DNA of 64,000 nt from Apibacter muscae (GTDB lineage: Bacteria > Bacteroidota > Bacteroidia > Flavobacteriales > Weeksellaceae): positions 124,001 through 188,000 of the forward strand of contig NZ_SELG01000032.1 of assembly GCF_007845635.1 (NCBI RefSeq). The letters run 5' to 3'. A program made the position numbers and the translations under genes. Positions 1 through 9,367 of this stretch are shown here, one piece after another. Under the pieces are notes generated by a model. The model was not told the DNA's origin. It saw only the letters and a program-made list of their open reading frames with translations, and made no database searches. Numbering within the stretch: position 1 is the first letter of the stretch; each line of letters opens with the position of its first letter.

Positions 1-1
1 A

Positions 2-739
2 ATGAACTTAGTGGCTCATTCTCACTACAAAAGAATTCCCAATTACAGAGACTTAACTCCAGAACAAGAACGGGAACTACTTGATAATCATTTAAACCGT
101 GTAACTGACACATGTATCCCTGAAGAAGAAGCTTTTAGACGCTTGCAGCAACATATAGAAAAAATTTGGAAAGATGCTGACGCCAAGGGAGAACGTTATT
201 TTCCCCATGAATATATGTATCAGCTACTACTTTCTGGCGTGCTTGAGCAATACTATGAAATTGATCCTAGAAATAGCTGGATGCTTGCTGCGGCAGAGAA
301 GAATTTACCGATTGTAGTTCCAGGATGGGAAGATAGCACCATGGGGAATATTTTTACTTCTTATGTTATTAAAGAGGAAGTGAAAGCATCTACGATGAAA
401 TCTGGGATTGAATATATGGCATATTTAACTGAATGGTACAGAAATAACTCTCAAGGAAAAGGAGTTGGTTTCTTCCAAATCGGTGGAGGTATATCTGGAG
501 ATTTTCCTATTTGTGTTGTACCTATGATGTATCAAGATTTAGAATGGGAGGATGTTCCTTTCTGGAGCTACTTCTGCCAAATCTCAGACTCTACTACAAG
601 TTATGGTTCCTATTCAGGAGCTGTACCTAATGAAAAAATTACTTGGGGCAAATTGGATGTTAATACTCCCAAATTTATTATTGAAAGTGATGCAACTATA
701 GTTGCTCCATTAGTATTTGCATATGTATTAGATATGTAA
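2..739 (+). CDS. Deoxyhypusine synthase-like protein (5' truncated by window edge)
   Basis: C-terminal 245 residues of a deoxyhypusine synthase (DHS) family protein; relatives are about 320-350 residues, so the methionine codon at position 2 is probably internal and the gene begins before the window. The DHS-type C-terminus is clear: a GGG turn near residue 164, then ISDSTTSYGSYSGAVPNEK and WGKL, matching the NAD/spermidine-binding region of eukaryotic DHS. Where eukaryotic DHS has GGGxxKHH with the catalytic lysine, this protein reads GGGISGDF, so that lysine is absent. Bacteria generally lack the eIF5A substrate, and some bacterial homologues are thought to act on polyamines. The substrate here is not known. 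Family is certain, function is not. Confidence 0.85.
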   Translation: MNLVAHSHYKRIPNYRDLTPEQERELLDNHLNRVTDTCIPEEEAFRRLQQHIEKIWKDADAKGERYFPHEYMYQLLLSGVLEQYYEIDPRNSWMLAAAEKNLPIVVPGWEDSTMGNIFTSYVIKEEVKASTMKSGIEYMAYLTEWYRNNSQGKGVGFFQIGGGISGDFPICVVPMMYQDLEWEDVPFWSYFCQISDSTTSYGSYSGAVPNEKITWGKLDVNTPKFIIESDATIVAPLVFAYVLDM

Positions 740-755
740 AACAAATATTCTACTG

Positions 756-790
756 AAATAAGGATTTTATACAAAATCCTTATTTCTTTT
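756..790 (+). terminator. Rho-independent terminator after the DHS-like gene
   Basis: A 13-bp perfect inverted repeat (AAATAAGGATTTT, loop ATAC, and its complement) begins 17 bases after the stop codon at 739 and runs into a T-rich tail. The stem has only three G-C pairs, which is typical of this genome's terminators. Confidence 0.75.
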
Positions 791-1183
791 ATAAAAATCA
801 TAAGTCATATTTATTGAAAGATCACTTGAATTTAATAAAAACTCTATAATTCATAAATAAATTTACTTAGAATAAATTACTCTACTATACTCTTCCACTT
901 TTCCATTATATTATTTGTTTTATAACCATTTTTTAAGATTTAAAAAATTTTATTTCTTTAATCTTAGATTTATAAGTTTATATCCGAAAATATTTAATCA
1001 TTAATACATCTTGAATGGATAAAAACTCTAGAATTCAGCTAAATATTTCTTTATATTAATTTATCATAATTAGAATTTTAAAGCAGTTTCTTTCTTATTA
1101 TAATAAATTTATATCTGAAAATTTGATTAGTTACCATTATTTTTATACATTTATACTACAAACAATAAAAATCTATTAAGTTT
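791..1183. other. AT-rich intergenic region upstream of gdhA
   Basis: About 390 bases without a convincing gene on either strand. Two imperfect direct copies of TAAAAACTCTANAATTCA occur near 835 and 1020, and two copies of a TATATCYGAAAAT element occur near 981 and 1111. They might be binding sites or simply AT-rich chance similarity. No clear TAnnTTTG promoter element for gdhA was found. Confidence 0.4.
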
Positions 1184-2518
1184 ATGAAAACACAACAGGT
1201 ATTAGACAGCCTAAAAAGAAGATTTCCAAATGAGCCGGAATATCATCAAGCAGTGCATGAAGTTTTAGAATCTATTGAAGAGGTATACAATCAACATCCG
1301 GAATTTGAGAAATCAAATTTAATTGAAAGGCTATGCATTCCTGAACGAATTTTTACATTTAGAGTTACTTGGGTAGATGATAAGGGACAAGTACAAACAA
1401 ACATGGGATATAGAGTTCAGCACAACAATGCTATTGGTCCTTACAAAGGGGGCTTACGTTTTCACTCATCTGTAAATGTATCAATACTTAAATTCTTAGC
1501 TTTTGAACAAACCTTTAAAAATGCTTTAACTACTTTACCTATGGGAGGTGGTAAAGGTGGTTCTGATTTTAATCCAAAAGGCAAGTCTAACAATGAAATT
1601 ATGAGATTTTGTCAGGCCTTTGTTACGGAATTATGGAGACATATAGGTCCAGATACCGACGTACCTGCTGGTGATATAGGAGTTGGCGGTAGAGAAGTGG
1701 GTTATCTGTTTGGAATGTATAAAAAATTAGCTCGTGAATTTACAGGAACTTTTACTGGCAAAGGATTAACCTTTGGGGGCTCTTTAATACGTCCAGAAGC
1801 TACCGGTTATGGTAATGTTTACTTTTTATTAGAAATGTTAAAAACTAAAGGAATTGACATTAAAGGTAAAAAATGCTTAGTATCCGGATCTGGTAATGTT
1901 GCTCAATATACTTGTGAAAAATTAATAGAATTAGGTGCAATACCTGTAACTCTTTCAGATTCTGCAGGATATATTTATGATCCTGAGGGTATTACTACTG
2001 AGAAGTTGGAATACGTAAAAGAACTTAAAGAATTATACAGAGGTAGAATTAAAGAGTATGCTGAAAAGTATGGATGCAAATATGTAGATGGAGGAAGACC
2101 TTGGAGTGAAAAAGCAGACATAGCTTTACCTTCAGCAACTCAAAATGAGTTGAATGGAGAAGATGCAGAAATCTTAATAAAAAATGGAATCATCGCAGTA
2201 TCAGAAGGCGCAAATATGCCATCTACTCCAGATGCCGTTAAAGCATTTATTGAAGCAAAAATACTATATGCCCCAGGAAAAGCAGCAAATGCAGGAGGTG
2301 TTGCTGTATCAGGTTTAGAAATGAGTCAAAACTCAGAACGTTTAAGCTGGTCTTTGGAAACGGTAGACCAAAAACTTAAAGAAATCATGCAAGACATTCA
2401 TAATAATTGCGTGAAATACGGCAAAGATGCTGACGGTTTTGTTAACTATGTAAATGGAGCTAATATAGCAGGATTCATGAAAGTGGCTAGAGCTATGATG
2501 GCACAAGGTATATTATAA
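1184..2518 (+). CDS. gdhA: NADP-type glutamate dehydrogenase
   Basis: A 444-residue protein of the hexameric glutamate dehydrogenase family (E. coli GdhA has 447 residues). It interconverts 2-oxoglutarate plus ammonium and glutamate and is a main point of ammonium assimilation in the cytoplasm. Visible signatures are GPYKGGLRFH near residue 85, the PMGGGKGGSDF segment containing the catalytic lysine near residue 122, and the dinucleotide-binding SGSGNVAQYTCEKL near residue 232. The length and the GGGKGGSDF form favour the small NADP-dependent biosynthetic class. It is monocistronic, with about 440 bases upstream and a terminator 14 bases downstream. The ATG at 1184 gives a normal family N-terminus. 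Confidence 0.96.
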   Translation: MKTQQVLDSLKRRFPNEPEYHQAVHEVLESIEEVYNQHPEFEKSNLIERLCIPERIFTFRVTWVDDKGQVQTNMGYRVQHNNAIGPYKGGLRFHSSVNVSILKFLAFEQTFKNALTTLPMGGGKGGSDFNPKGKSNNEIMRFCQAFVTELWRHIGPDTDVPAGDIGVGGREVGYLFGMYKKLAREFTGTFTGKGLTFGGSLIRPEATGYGNVYFLLEMLKTKGIDIKGKKCLVSGSGNVAQYTCEKLIELGAIPVTLSDSAGYIYDPEGITTEKLEYVKELKELYRGRIKEYAEKYGCKYVDGGRPWSEKADIALPSATQNELNGEDAEILIKNGIIAVSEGANMPSTPDAVKAFIEAKILYAPGKAANAGGVAVSGLEMSQNSERLSWSLETVDQKLKEIMQDIHNNCVKYGKDADGFVNYVNGANIAGFMKVARAMMAQGIL

Positions 2519-2532
2519 TTCATCCATTAAAT

Positions 2533-2572
2533 AATAACCATATTTTTTAAATAAAAAGTATGGTTATTTTAT
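2533..2572. terminator. Bidirectional terminator between gdhA and the PEP-synthase-like gene
   Basis: AATAACCATA at 2533-2542 pairs with TATGGTTATT at 2559-2568, followed by T residues on the plus strand and flanked by A-rich sequence on the other side. It lies between the convergent gdhA and the minus-strand gene ending at 2584, so it can serve both. Confidence 0.75.
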
Positions 2573-2583
2573 TACTTTAAAAT

Positions 2584-5544
2584 TTAATTGCTACTTTTAA
2601 AGACAGCTCCTTGTTTTTTTCTTCCATTGGTTTTTATAACAATTGGCTTTTCAAACTTAACTACACGGAGGTAATCCGTTTCTTCAATCGAAGGTAAATG
2701 GTTTAAATATTCCTCATCAAAAGTACCTTCTCCTTCTTGAAAAGAATTTATAGTATAATAAGCTACCCCAAATGATGTGAGATTTTGAAAAAAATGTGTT
2801 CCTTGACTGGGTTCAATTCTATAGTCTTTTAAACCAGATTCTACCAATAAACGAGCATTGGTTATATAAGACCATTTAACAGGAATTCCTAACCAAGAAT
2901 CACTACTCCCCCATCTTCCTGGTCCTACCAAAACATAACCTCCATCACCTTCTTTAAATTTTTTATTAATTTTTTCTATTTCATAAGCAATCATTTGATT
3001 ATTAGCAGGATTAAAATCTTTAGATTTTACATAAATGATATGGTACACATCATCAATAATTCCGTTGCCTAAAGCATTGTTAGAAGTTAATAAAGTTTCT
3101 TCAACAGGAATAAGAGATAAATCTTCATTCATATCTTCTTTATTAAGAACAATAGGCCGAATTTGAAGTAAATAAAAAGTAGCTTTTTCTTTATTTTCTA
3201 TATCTATTGCAAATTCAATTTCAATATCTCTACCCATTTCCTCTTTTGTTATTTTCAAAACTTTTTGTAACGTATCAATCAATGGAAATAATTCATGTTG
3301 TAGAATATTTGTAAAGGAAATAATCTTTCTACCTCCTTCATAAAACCCATCGTATATTATTTGTTCTCTTGGTTCATAAGTAGATACTATATATTTTAAT
3401 GAACTATCTTTTAAAACCTCATTGACATTTAATTTAAGTAAATTGAAACTATCATTAATTGAAAAACTCTCATCAATTCCTTTCATATTTAAAGCATAAA
3501 ACTGTCGCTGCGTTTCTCGTAGGGCAAAATCCAGGGTACTCATTTGCAAAATATTATGAGGATGGTAAGGGGAAAATCTAAGGGTTATTCCTCCATCTAC
3601 AATATACTTACCCAAACCCATTGCAAGGTTTACAATGCCTTCTTCTGGTTTCTCATAGTCAATGGGATAAAAATTTAATGAACGGGTTACCCCAGATATG
3701 GCTGGGTAAAATCTCTCCTCATAGCTTCTTCCTACCACTTCCTGTATAACAATGCCCATTTTTTCTTCATCAATAACATTATGCGTAGCTTCCATGTATG
3801 CTTTACTGTCTCTAAAAAATACTGATGCATATACTGATTTAATTGCATCTTTCAACCAGCTCAGCATTTGTAGTTTATTTTCAATACATGGAATCATATA
3901 GGTAGAATAAATTCCTGCAAAAGGTTGGTAATAGGAATCTTCTAATAAACTGGAAGAACGAATGGCTAAGGGTGATTTAATTGTATGGAATAATGAAATA
4001 AAGTCTTCATCTAATCTTTCAGGAAAGTTTCCTTTTAAAAAAGCATTTAAAATTTCATGATCTTCTGCATCGGATAAAGCTATTGAGTACAAATGGTTCT
4101 CTTCCATAAACTCATCGAAAATATCTGTACACAACACGATAGTTTTTGGTATAGTTACTGGAAAGTTATTGTGTTGATTTAGTTCTGGATGTGTTTTGAT
4201 TATATTTCCTAAAAAAGCTAAACCTCTACCCTTTCCTCCCAATGATCCTTCTCCTATTCTTGCATATTCAGAATATTCATCAAAACGATCTTTTTCAAAC
4301 ACAGCTATAACCCCTGTATTTTTCATCTTTCTATATTCGATAATTGAATCGTAAATCAACTGACGAACTTCTTGTAGGGAAATATCCTTTGCATCTATAT
4401 TTTTAAGCATTTCAGCAATTGGAAATATTGCAATCGAATATAAGAATCTTGAAAAATGATTTTGAGAAACATGGTAAGCCAAAGAATCATCCGGAATAAT
4501 TTTTATAACTTTTTGTAGTCCCTTCAAATTTCTAATCCTGTAAAGCTCTTTTTTTGTTTCAGGATCAATGATAATAAAATCTCCAAATCCGAATTGTTGT
4601 ATTATTCTTTGTCTTAATTCATAAGAATAACTTTTAGAATTTTTATCTATAAAATCACAATTTAATTCTGTTGCATATTTTTTATTGTTAGGGTCTGATG
4701 AATTAAATATAATGGGTAGAAATTTATTTGATTCTTTAATCCATTTTGCTAAGTTGTATCCGGCTAATTTTTCCTTAACCCCGTTATGCAGATAACTCAT
4801 ATCTGTAATAATACCTAACAAGTTTTTTGTATATAATTTATAAATCTCACTAGCTTCTTCAAAACTTCTTGCTAATAGTATTTTGGGTCTTCCTCTCATC
4901 CTAAGCATTTGCTGGTGCTCATTCAGCGCTTCTTTTGCAAAATTTTTGGACTCATTCATAACTATTTTAAATAGTGATGGAAGAGCTGAGGAATAAAAGC
5001 GTACGGAATCTTCCACCAATAAAATTACCTGAACTCCTGCTGTTTGAACATCGTGCTCTACATTCATAGAATCTTCAATCAACTTAATAATTGCCAATAG
5101 TAGTTTGGAATTCCCTAACCAACTAAATACATAATCTACAAAGCTTAAATCCACCGCTGACAATCGTTTTGAAACTTCTTTTGAAAATGCTGTTAAAACC
5201 ACTAATGGAATCTCAGAGTAGAGTTTTTTAATTTTTTCCGCCGTAGAAAACATATGAACTTCATCCATATTGGGCATGAATATCACTAACTCGTAATGAT
5301 TTTCTTGCAGAAGCTCTAATGCTTCTTCTTCCGTTGAAACTTGGGTGAAACGGGGTGGATATCTAAGATTTAAAGCTGTATATTCATCAAATATTTGTTC
5401 ATCTATTCTACCATCTTCTTCCAATATAAATAAATCGTATTTCGTAGCTATTAATAACACATTATAAATACGTTTATTCATTAAATTGGAGAAAGAAATA
5501 TCTTTAAATTGAAAGTTCCTTAAACTTTGAGCTGCGTTTTGCAT
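2584..5544 (-). CDS. PEP-synthase-like protein with receiver-type N-terminus and no phosphohistidine domain
   Basis: A 986-residue cytoplasmic protein. Residues about 30-160 and 170-330 resemble two degenerate two-component receiver folds (ILLVEDS near 175, acidic loops). Residues about 430-800 form a pyruvate/PEP-binding PPDK_N-type ATP-grasp domain, with GEGSLGGKGRGLAFL near 435, IRSSSLLEDS near 528, FAGIYSTY and the closing LLQIRPI near 793. True PEP synthase and PPDK continue with a swivelling domain carrying a catalytic histidine (GGxxSHxA) and a PEP barrel. Neither is visible; instead the last 190 residues contain GPGRWGSSDSW near 870 and GTHFFQNLTSFG. It is therefore unlikely to be a normal PEP synthase. 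Such proteins occur in Bacteroidota but I know of no assigned reaction. Confidence 0.75.
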   Translation of the reverse strand: MQNAAQSLRNFQFKDISFSNLMNKRIYNVLLIATKYDLFILEEDGRIDEQIFDEYTALNLRYPPRFTQVSTEEEALELLQENHYELVIFMPNMDEVHMFSTAEKIKKLYSEIPLVVLTAFSKEVSKRLSAVDLSFVDYVFSWLGNSKLLLAIIKLIEDSMNVEHDVQTAGVQVILLVEDSVRFYSSALPSLFKIVMNESKNFAKEALNEHQQMLRMRGRPKILLARSFEEASEIYKLYTKNLLGIITDMSYLHNGVKEKLAGYNLAKWIKESNKFLPIIFNSSDPNNKKYATELNCDFIDKNSKSYSYELRQRIIQQFGFGDFIIIDPETKKELYRIRNLKGLQKVIKIIPDDSLAYHVSQNHFSRFLYSIAIFPIAEMLKNIDAKDISLQEVRQLIYDSIIEYRKMKNTGVIAVFEKDRFDEYSEYARIGEGSLGGKGRGLAFLGNIIKTHPELNQHNNFPVTIPKTIVLCTDIFDEFMEENHLYSIALSDAEDHEILNAFLKGNFPERLDEDFISLFHTIKSPLAIRSSSLLEDSYYQPFAGIYSTYMIPCIENKLQMLSWLKDAIKSVYASVFFRDSKAYMEATHNVIDEEKMGIVIQEVVGRSYEERFYPAISGVTRSLNFYPIDYEKPEEGIVNLAMGLGKYIVDGGITLRFSPYHPHNILQMSTLDFALRETQRQFYALNMKGIDESFSINDSFNLLKLNVNEVLKDSSLKYIVSTYEPREQIIYDGFYEGGRKIISFTNILQHELFPLIDTLQKVLKITKEEMGRDIEIEFAIDIENKEKATFYLLQIRPIVLNKEDMNEDLSLIPVEETLLTSNNALGNGIIDDVYHIIYVKSKDFNPANNQMIAYEIEKINKKFKEGDGGYVLVGPGRWGSSDSWLGIPVKWSYITNARLLVESGLKDYRIEPSQGTHFFQNLTSFGVAYYTINSFQEGEGTFDEEYLNHLPSIEETDYLRVVKFEKPIVIKTNGRKKQGAVFKSSN

Positions 5545-5579
5545 ACTTTTCTTTTCTTTTTAGTGAAAATACAAAATTT

Positions 5580-5611
5580 AAAGACGATTTAATTAAAATT
5601 AATCGTCTTTT
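5580..5611 (-). terminator. Probable terminator of the mgtC-mgtA operon
   Basis: AAAGACGATT at 5580-5589 pairs with AATCGTCTTT at 5601-5610 around an 11-base AT-rich loop. It lies downstream of mgtA and of the small ORF on the minus strand, and upstream of the next minus-strand gene. The hairpin could act in either orientation. Confidence 0.6.
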
Positions 5612-5646
5612 TGAATTGATAAATATGTGTATATTTATTTTTTAAA

Positions 5647-5811
5647 TTAAAATCCCTGCTTACTATCCTTCAAATGAAAGGGAAAAATTATCTTTCTATG
5701 GTTTTTATGTGGACTACATTTAGATACTAAAAAATCTACGGTAAAGACTAAAAGCAGGAAAAATATTATAATACAAATCCACTTTTTAAAATAATTATTT
5801 TTCAAAGCCAT
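5647..5811 (-). CDS. Small single-pass membrane protein overlapping the end of mgtA
   Basis: A 54-codon ORF whose ATG (5811) overlaps the last codons of mgtA (stop 5802-5804) in another frame. It starts MALKNNYFKKW, has one strong hydrophobic helix (WICIIIFFLLLVFTVDFLV, residues 11-29), and a basic, His-containing tail. The lysines before the helix suggest a cytoplasmic N-terminus. The 10-base overlap implies translational coupling to mgtA, and a terminator follows after about 36 bases, so it looks like the third gene of a Mg2+ operon. In enterobacteria, tiny membrane proteins (MgtS, MgtR) modulate MgtA and MgtC; sequence similarity to those cannot be shown here, so a similar role is inference. 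It may also be a chance ORF. Confidence 0.5.
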   Translation of the reverse strand: MALKNNYFKKWICIIIFFLLLVFTVDFLVSKCSPHKNHRKIIFPFHLKDSKQGF

Positions 5812-8477
5812 TGATGAAACTTTTTAATAAATCTATTTTTTATAAACTGAGTAAGTAAACAGTAACTAAAGAGTATAGCTATTAACCAAGGAAAATAACT
5901 TAAAGGTAAGGGTTGTAGATGTATGGATTCCGCTAACGAAGTAAATGGTAATAAGATACCAATCAACATAATTAAACTTGTTAACGCAACTACTGGTGCT
6001 GTAGCCCAACTTTGTATAAAAGGTACTTTTCGCGTGCGTATCATATGTACAACTAATGTTTGTGATAAAAGCCCTTCAACAAACCAACCGGTTTGAAATA
6101 AATTTTGGTGCTCCGGCGTATTAGCTTTGAAAACAAAAAACATTACTGCAAAAGTTATATAATCAAAGAATGAACTGATAGGTCCTATATAAATCATAAA
6201 ACGACTAATCCCATTTGCGTCCCATTTTTGGGGGCTTTCCATAAACTCCTGATCCATTTTATCCCAAGGGATAGAGGTTTGAGATATATCATAAAGTAAA
6301 TTTTGTATTAGTAAGTGTATGGGAAGCATAGGTAAAAATGGAAGAAAGATACTAGCACCAATCATGCTAAACATATTCCCAAAATTACTACTGGTGGTCA
6401 TTTTAATATATTTAATTATATTTCCAAAAGTCCTTCGACCATATACCACTCCTTTTTGAAGAACTCTAAGGTCTTTTTCTAAGAGTATAATATCTGCACT
6501 TTCTTTAGCAATATCTACAGCCGTATCCACAGAAATCCCAACATCAGCTTTACGCAATGCCGGCGCATCATTGATTCCATCTCCCATAAAGCCTACCGTA
6601 AAATTTTGTTTTTGAAGAAGAGTAACGATTCTTGATTTTTGTACAGGGTTAAGCTTAGCAAATATGCTTATATCTTTGATTTTCATTGAAAGTTCATCAT
6701 CGTTTAAGAACTCAATATCTGCACCTAAAACTATGTTTTGAAAAGGTATTCCAACATCTTTACATATTTTTCTAGTTACAATTTCATTATCACCGGTTAA
6801 CACTTTTACTTGGATCCCTAATTTTTGAAGTTTTTCTAAAGCTGGCTTTGCTGAAGGTTTTGCTGGATCCAAAAAACCTATAAAACCCGTGAGTATTAGG
6901 TTAGATTCATCTTCAACATTATAATCTATTTTAGGGTTGTTATATTCTTTAATAGCCACTAACAATACTCTTAAACCATCTTCGTTTAGTTTTCTTGAGG
7001 TGTTTAAAACCGTTTTTTTCATCTGAGCATCTAAGGCTACTATTGAATCTTTTTCTGCATGCATCTTAGAATTTTCACCAGGATAAAAAGCATGAGTACA
7101 TAGATCTAACATTTCTTCTACGGCTCCTTTGCAAATAAGAAGTTGCTTTTTGTTTTTCTGTTCTAAAATAACACTCATTCTTCTTCTTTGAAAATCAAAA
7201 GGTATTTCATCAACTTTTATATAATCTTCTTCAACCTTTAAATAATCATGAACCTCCACATGCTCAAGAATGGCAATATCTAACAAATTTTTTAAGCCCG
7301 TTTGGTGAAAACTATTCAAATAAGCCCACTTTAAAACTTCATCATCCTCATGTCCCAAAACATTTAAATGTCGTTCTAAAAAGATTTTATCTAAGGTGAG
7401 CGTGCCTGTTTTATCTGTACACAGAATATCCATGGCACCAATGTTTTGTATTGCATTTAATTTTTTCACAATCACTTTTTGCTTACTCATACTTTTAGCT
7501 CCTTTGGCTAAGTTAGCCGTAACAATCATAGGTAGCATTTCTGGAGTTAAACCTACTGCAATAGCTACAGCAAAAAGCAAAGCTTGCAACCAATCTCCTT
7601 TGGTTAAACCATTAATTAAAAAGACTAAGGGGACCATTACAAGCATGTATCGAATTAAAAGCCAACTTACTTTATTTACTCCTCTATCAAAACTGGTTTC
7701 TCCTTTTTTGCCACTAATTGCTTTACCTATTGAACCTAAGTAGGTTTGGTTACCTGTAGTTACAACAATAGCTATGGCTGTTCCACTTACTACATTGGTA
7801 CCCATAAAGCATAAATTCTCTAATTCTAGTGGAGATTTATTCTCTGCATTTACAATAACCTCATCTCTCTTTTCTAAAGGATGGGATTCACCCGTGAGTA
7901 TTGCCTGACTAACAAATAAGTCTTTGGATTTAATAATCCTTAAATCTGCAGGTATCATATCTCCTGCACTTAGATGAACAATATCTCCTGGAACAATTTC
8001 TCTTATATTAACTTCTACTTTACCTTGGTTTCTTCTAAATACAGTCGCTGTAGTTTTAACCATATTTTTTAGATTTTCCGCTGCTCGATTACTATTGTAT
8101 TCTTGCCAAAACCTTAATATGGAACTTATAATAATCATAGAGCCAACCACAATAATTGTTTTGAAATCTCTCTCTTCAGGAGAAACTATCCATACATCCA
8201 TTATTGCTGAAATAATCACAAGTATAACTAAAACAGCTATGAAAGGATTGATGAAAGCCATGACAAACTGTTTGTACCATGAGGGTACTTTGTCCTGCTC
8301 TATTTCATTGTATCCAAATTTTTTAATCTTTTCTTCAACCGTGGGAAGGCTTAATCCTTTTTCACTACTTTCTAACATAGCATAAAATAAATTGCTAGTA
8401 TTCCTGGAAACCATTTGAAGTTTCGTAGTTGAATTTATTTCAATGTTAGAATGTTTTTTAGATCTATTCGTATTCAT
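5802..8477 (-). CDS. mgtA: Magnesium-translocating P-type ATPase
   Basis: An 891-residue P3B-type ATPase, a full-length match in size to MgtA/MgtB (about 900). It imports Mg2+ across the inner membrane using ATP. Seen in order: the actuator-domain TGES near residue 194, membrane helices around 260-330 with VGLTPEMLP between them, the phosphorylation site DKTGTLT near 354, the LTGD hinge region near 560, and GDGINDAPALRKADVG near 630. The C-terminal third has several hydrophobic helices. It starts 28 bases after the mgtC stop and overlaps a small ORF at its 3' end, so it is probably the second gene of a three-gene Mg2+ operon controlled from the mgtC leader. Confidence 0.95.
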   Translation of the reverse strand: MNTNRSKKHSNIEINSTTKLQMVSRNTSNLFYAMLESSEKGLSLPTVEEKIKKFGYNEIEQDKVPSWYKQFVMAFINPFIAVLVILVIISAIMDVWIVSPEERDFKTIIVVGSMIIISSILRFWQEYNSNRAAENLKNMVKTTATVFRRNQGKVEVNIREIVPGDIVHLSAGDMIPADLRIIKSKDLFVSQAILTGESHPLEKRDEVIVNAENKSPLELENLCFMGTNVVSGTAIAIVVTTGNQTYLGSIGKAISGKKGETSFDRGVNKVSWLLIRYMLVMVPLVFLINGLTKGDWLQALLFAVAIAVGLTPEMLPMIVTANLAKGAKSMSKQKVIVKKLNAIQNIGAMDILCTDKTGTLTLDKIFLERHLNVLGHEDDEVLKWAYLNSFHQTGLKNLLDIAILEHVEVHDYLKVEEDYIKVDEIPFDFQRRRMSVILEQKNKKQLLICKGAVEEMLDLCTHAFYPGENSKMHAEKDSIVALDAQMKKTVLNTSRKLNEDGLRVLLVAIKEYNNPKIDYNVEDESNLILTGFIGFLDPAKPSAKPALEKLQKLGIQVKVLTGDNEIVTRKICKDVGIPFQNIVLGADIEFLNDDELSMKIKDISIFAKLNPVQKSRIVTLLQKQNFTVGFMGDGINDAPALRKADVGISVDTAVDIAKESADIILLEKDLRVLQKGVVYGRRTFGNIIKYIKMTTSSNFGNMFSMIGASIFLPFLPMLPIHLLIQNLLYDISQTSIPWDKMDQEFMESPQKWDANGISRFMIYIGPISSFFDYITFAVMFFVFKANTPEHQNLFQTGWFVEGLLSQTLVVHMIRTRKVPFIQSWATAPVVALTSLIMLIGILLPFTSLAESIHLQPLPLSYFPWLIAILFSYCLLTQFIKNRFIKKFHQWL

Positions 8478-8505
8478 AATGATCTATTTTATTTATACTT
8501 ATAAC

Positions 8506-9222
8506 TTATACATCAGACTGTTGTCCTACGAATTCCCAGCTAACCTTTATAACTTCTTGTTCTATAGTTAATCGGCTAACCATTTGTTCCATTAAATAAT
8601 CTTGAATTCCATTGGCAGTTATATCTGCGGTAATAAGTGTGCTTTCACCATCTGAATCGTCTTTACTTGAAAGTGATCGAAGTAATAATTTTTCGTTGTT
8701 GCCTAATTGTTGAATTAATAAAACTCTTATGTGGTTTTCAATATTATTTTTACAGTGAATGAGAATCTGATACTCCGTAGTTGCTGTATGATCCTTTTGT
8801 TTAAAAGATATTTTGTTCATTTTGCTTCCTAATGGCCGTAATGTAATATGAATTATAATTACAGTTAAAGCTGTTAAGGCTGCTTGAGCATATAAGCCAA
8901 TACCTGCCAATGAACCAACTGCAGCCGAACACCAAATGGTTGCAGCTGTGTTTAACCCCCTTACGGTTAAACCATCCTTCATAATAACTCCAGCACCTAA
9001 AAAACCAATTCCGCTTACAATTTGTGCAGCCACACGACTAGGATCTCCATGGCTACCACTTACAGACATAGAAATTAATATAAATGCTGCTGAGCCTACA
9101 GCTACTAACGTATTGGTTCGTAAACCGGCACTTTTCTGTTGCCATTGTCTTTCTATCCCTATAGCCATTCCTAAAACAAAAGCCAAAATTAATCGTAAAG
9201 CAAATTCAGTGATTGGTAACAT
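8506..9222 (-). CDS. mgtC: MgtC/SapB family membrane protein
   Basis: MgtC-family protein with about five membrane helices in residues 1-130 (LPITEFALRLILAFVLGMA, GIERQWQQKSAGLRTNTLV, GIGFLGAGVIMK, RGLNTAATIWCSAA) and a soluble ACT-like C-terminal domain, residues about 145-238. MgtC proteins are linked to survival at low Mg2+ and to modulation of the ATP synthase. The ATG at 9222 is chosen over the upstream in-frame start at 9276 because family members begin a few residues before the first helix and because a GC-containing hairpin (9256-9272) would otherwise be coding. It is first in the operon with mgtA, behind a leader of about 260 bases. Confidence 0.92.
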   Translation of the reverse strand: MLPITEFALRLILAFVLGMAIGIERQWQQKSAGLRTNTLVAVGSAAFILISMSVSGSHGDPSRVAAQIVSGIGFLGAGVIMKDGLTVRGLNTAATIWCSAAVGSLAGIGLYAQAALTALTVIIIHITLRPLGSKMNKISFKQKDHTATTEYQILIHCKNNIENHIRVLLIQQLGNNEKLLLRSLSSKDDSDGESTLITADITANGIQDYLMEQMVSRLTIEQEVIKVSWEFVGQQSDV

Positions 9223-9367
9223 TGTAATTGATTTTATTGATGAATATAAATAATTTACCGTTTTTTTCGGTACCATTTACATATAATTGGTTTTTAACTC
9301 CAACTTTTCTAGAATTTGTATAATTAAGGCAACTATCTTTAAGTAGTTTATAAATTAATAATTGCAT
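9206..9367 (-). CDS. Possible leader ORF overlapping the mgtC start
   Basis: An open frame of 53 codons (60 from a GTG at 9388) lies in the mgtC leader and ends 16 bases inside mgtC, in another frame. The predicted peptide is basic and polar and matches no family I know. Position and overlap resemble the leader ORFs that control mgtA and mgtCBR in enterobacteria, but open frames of this length also occur by chance in AT-rich DNA. Low confidence. Confidence 0.25.
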   Translation of the reverse strand: MQLLIYKLLKDSCLNYTNSRKVGVKNQLYVNGTEKNGKLFIFINKINYNVTNH

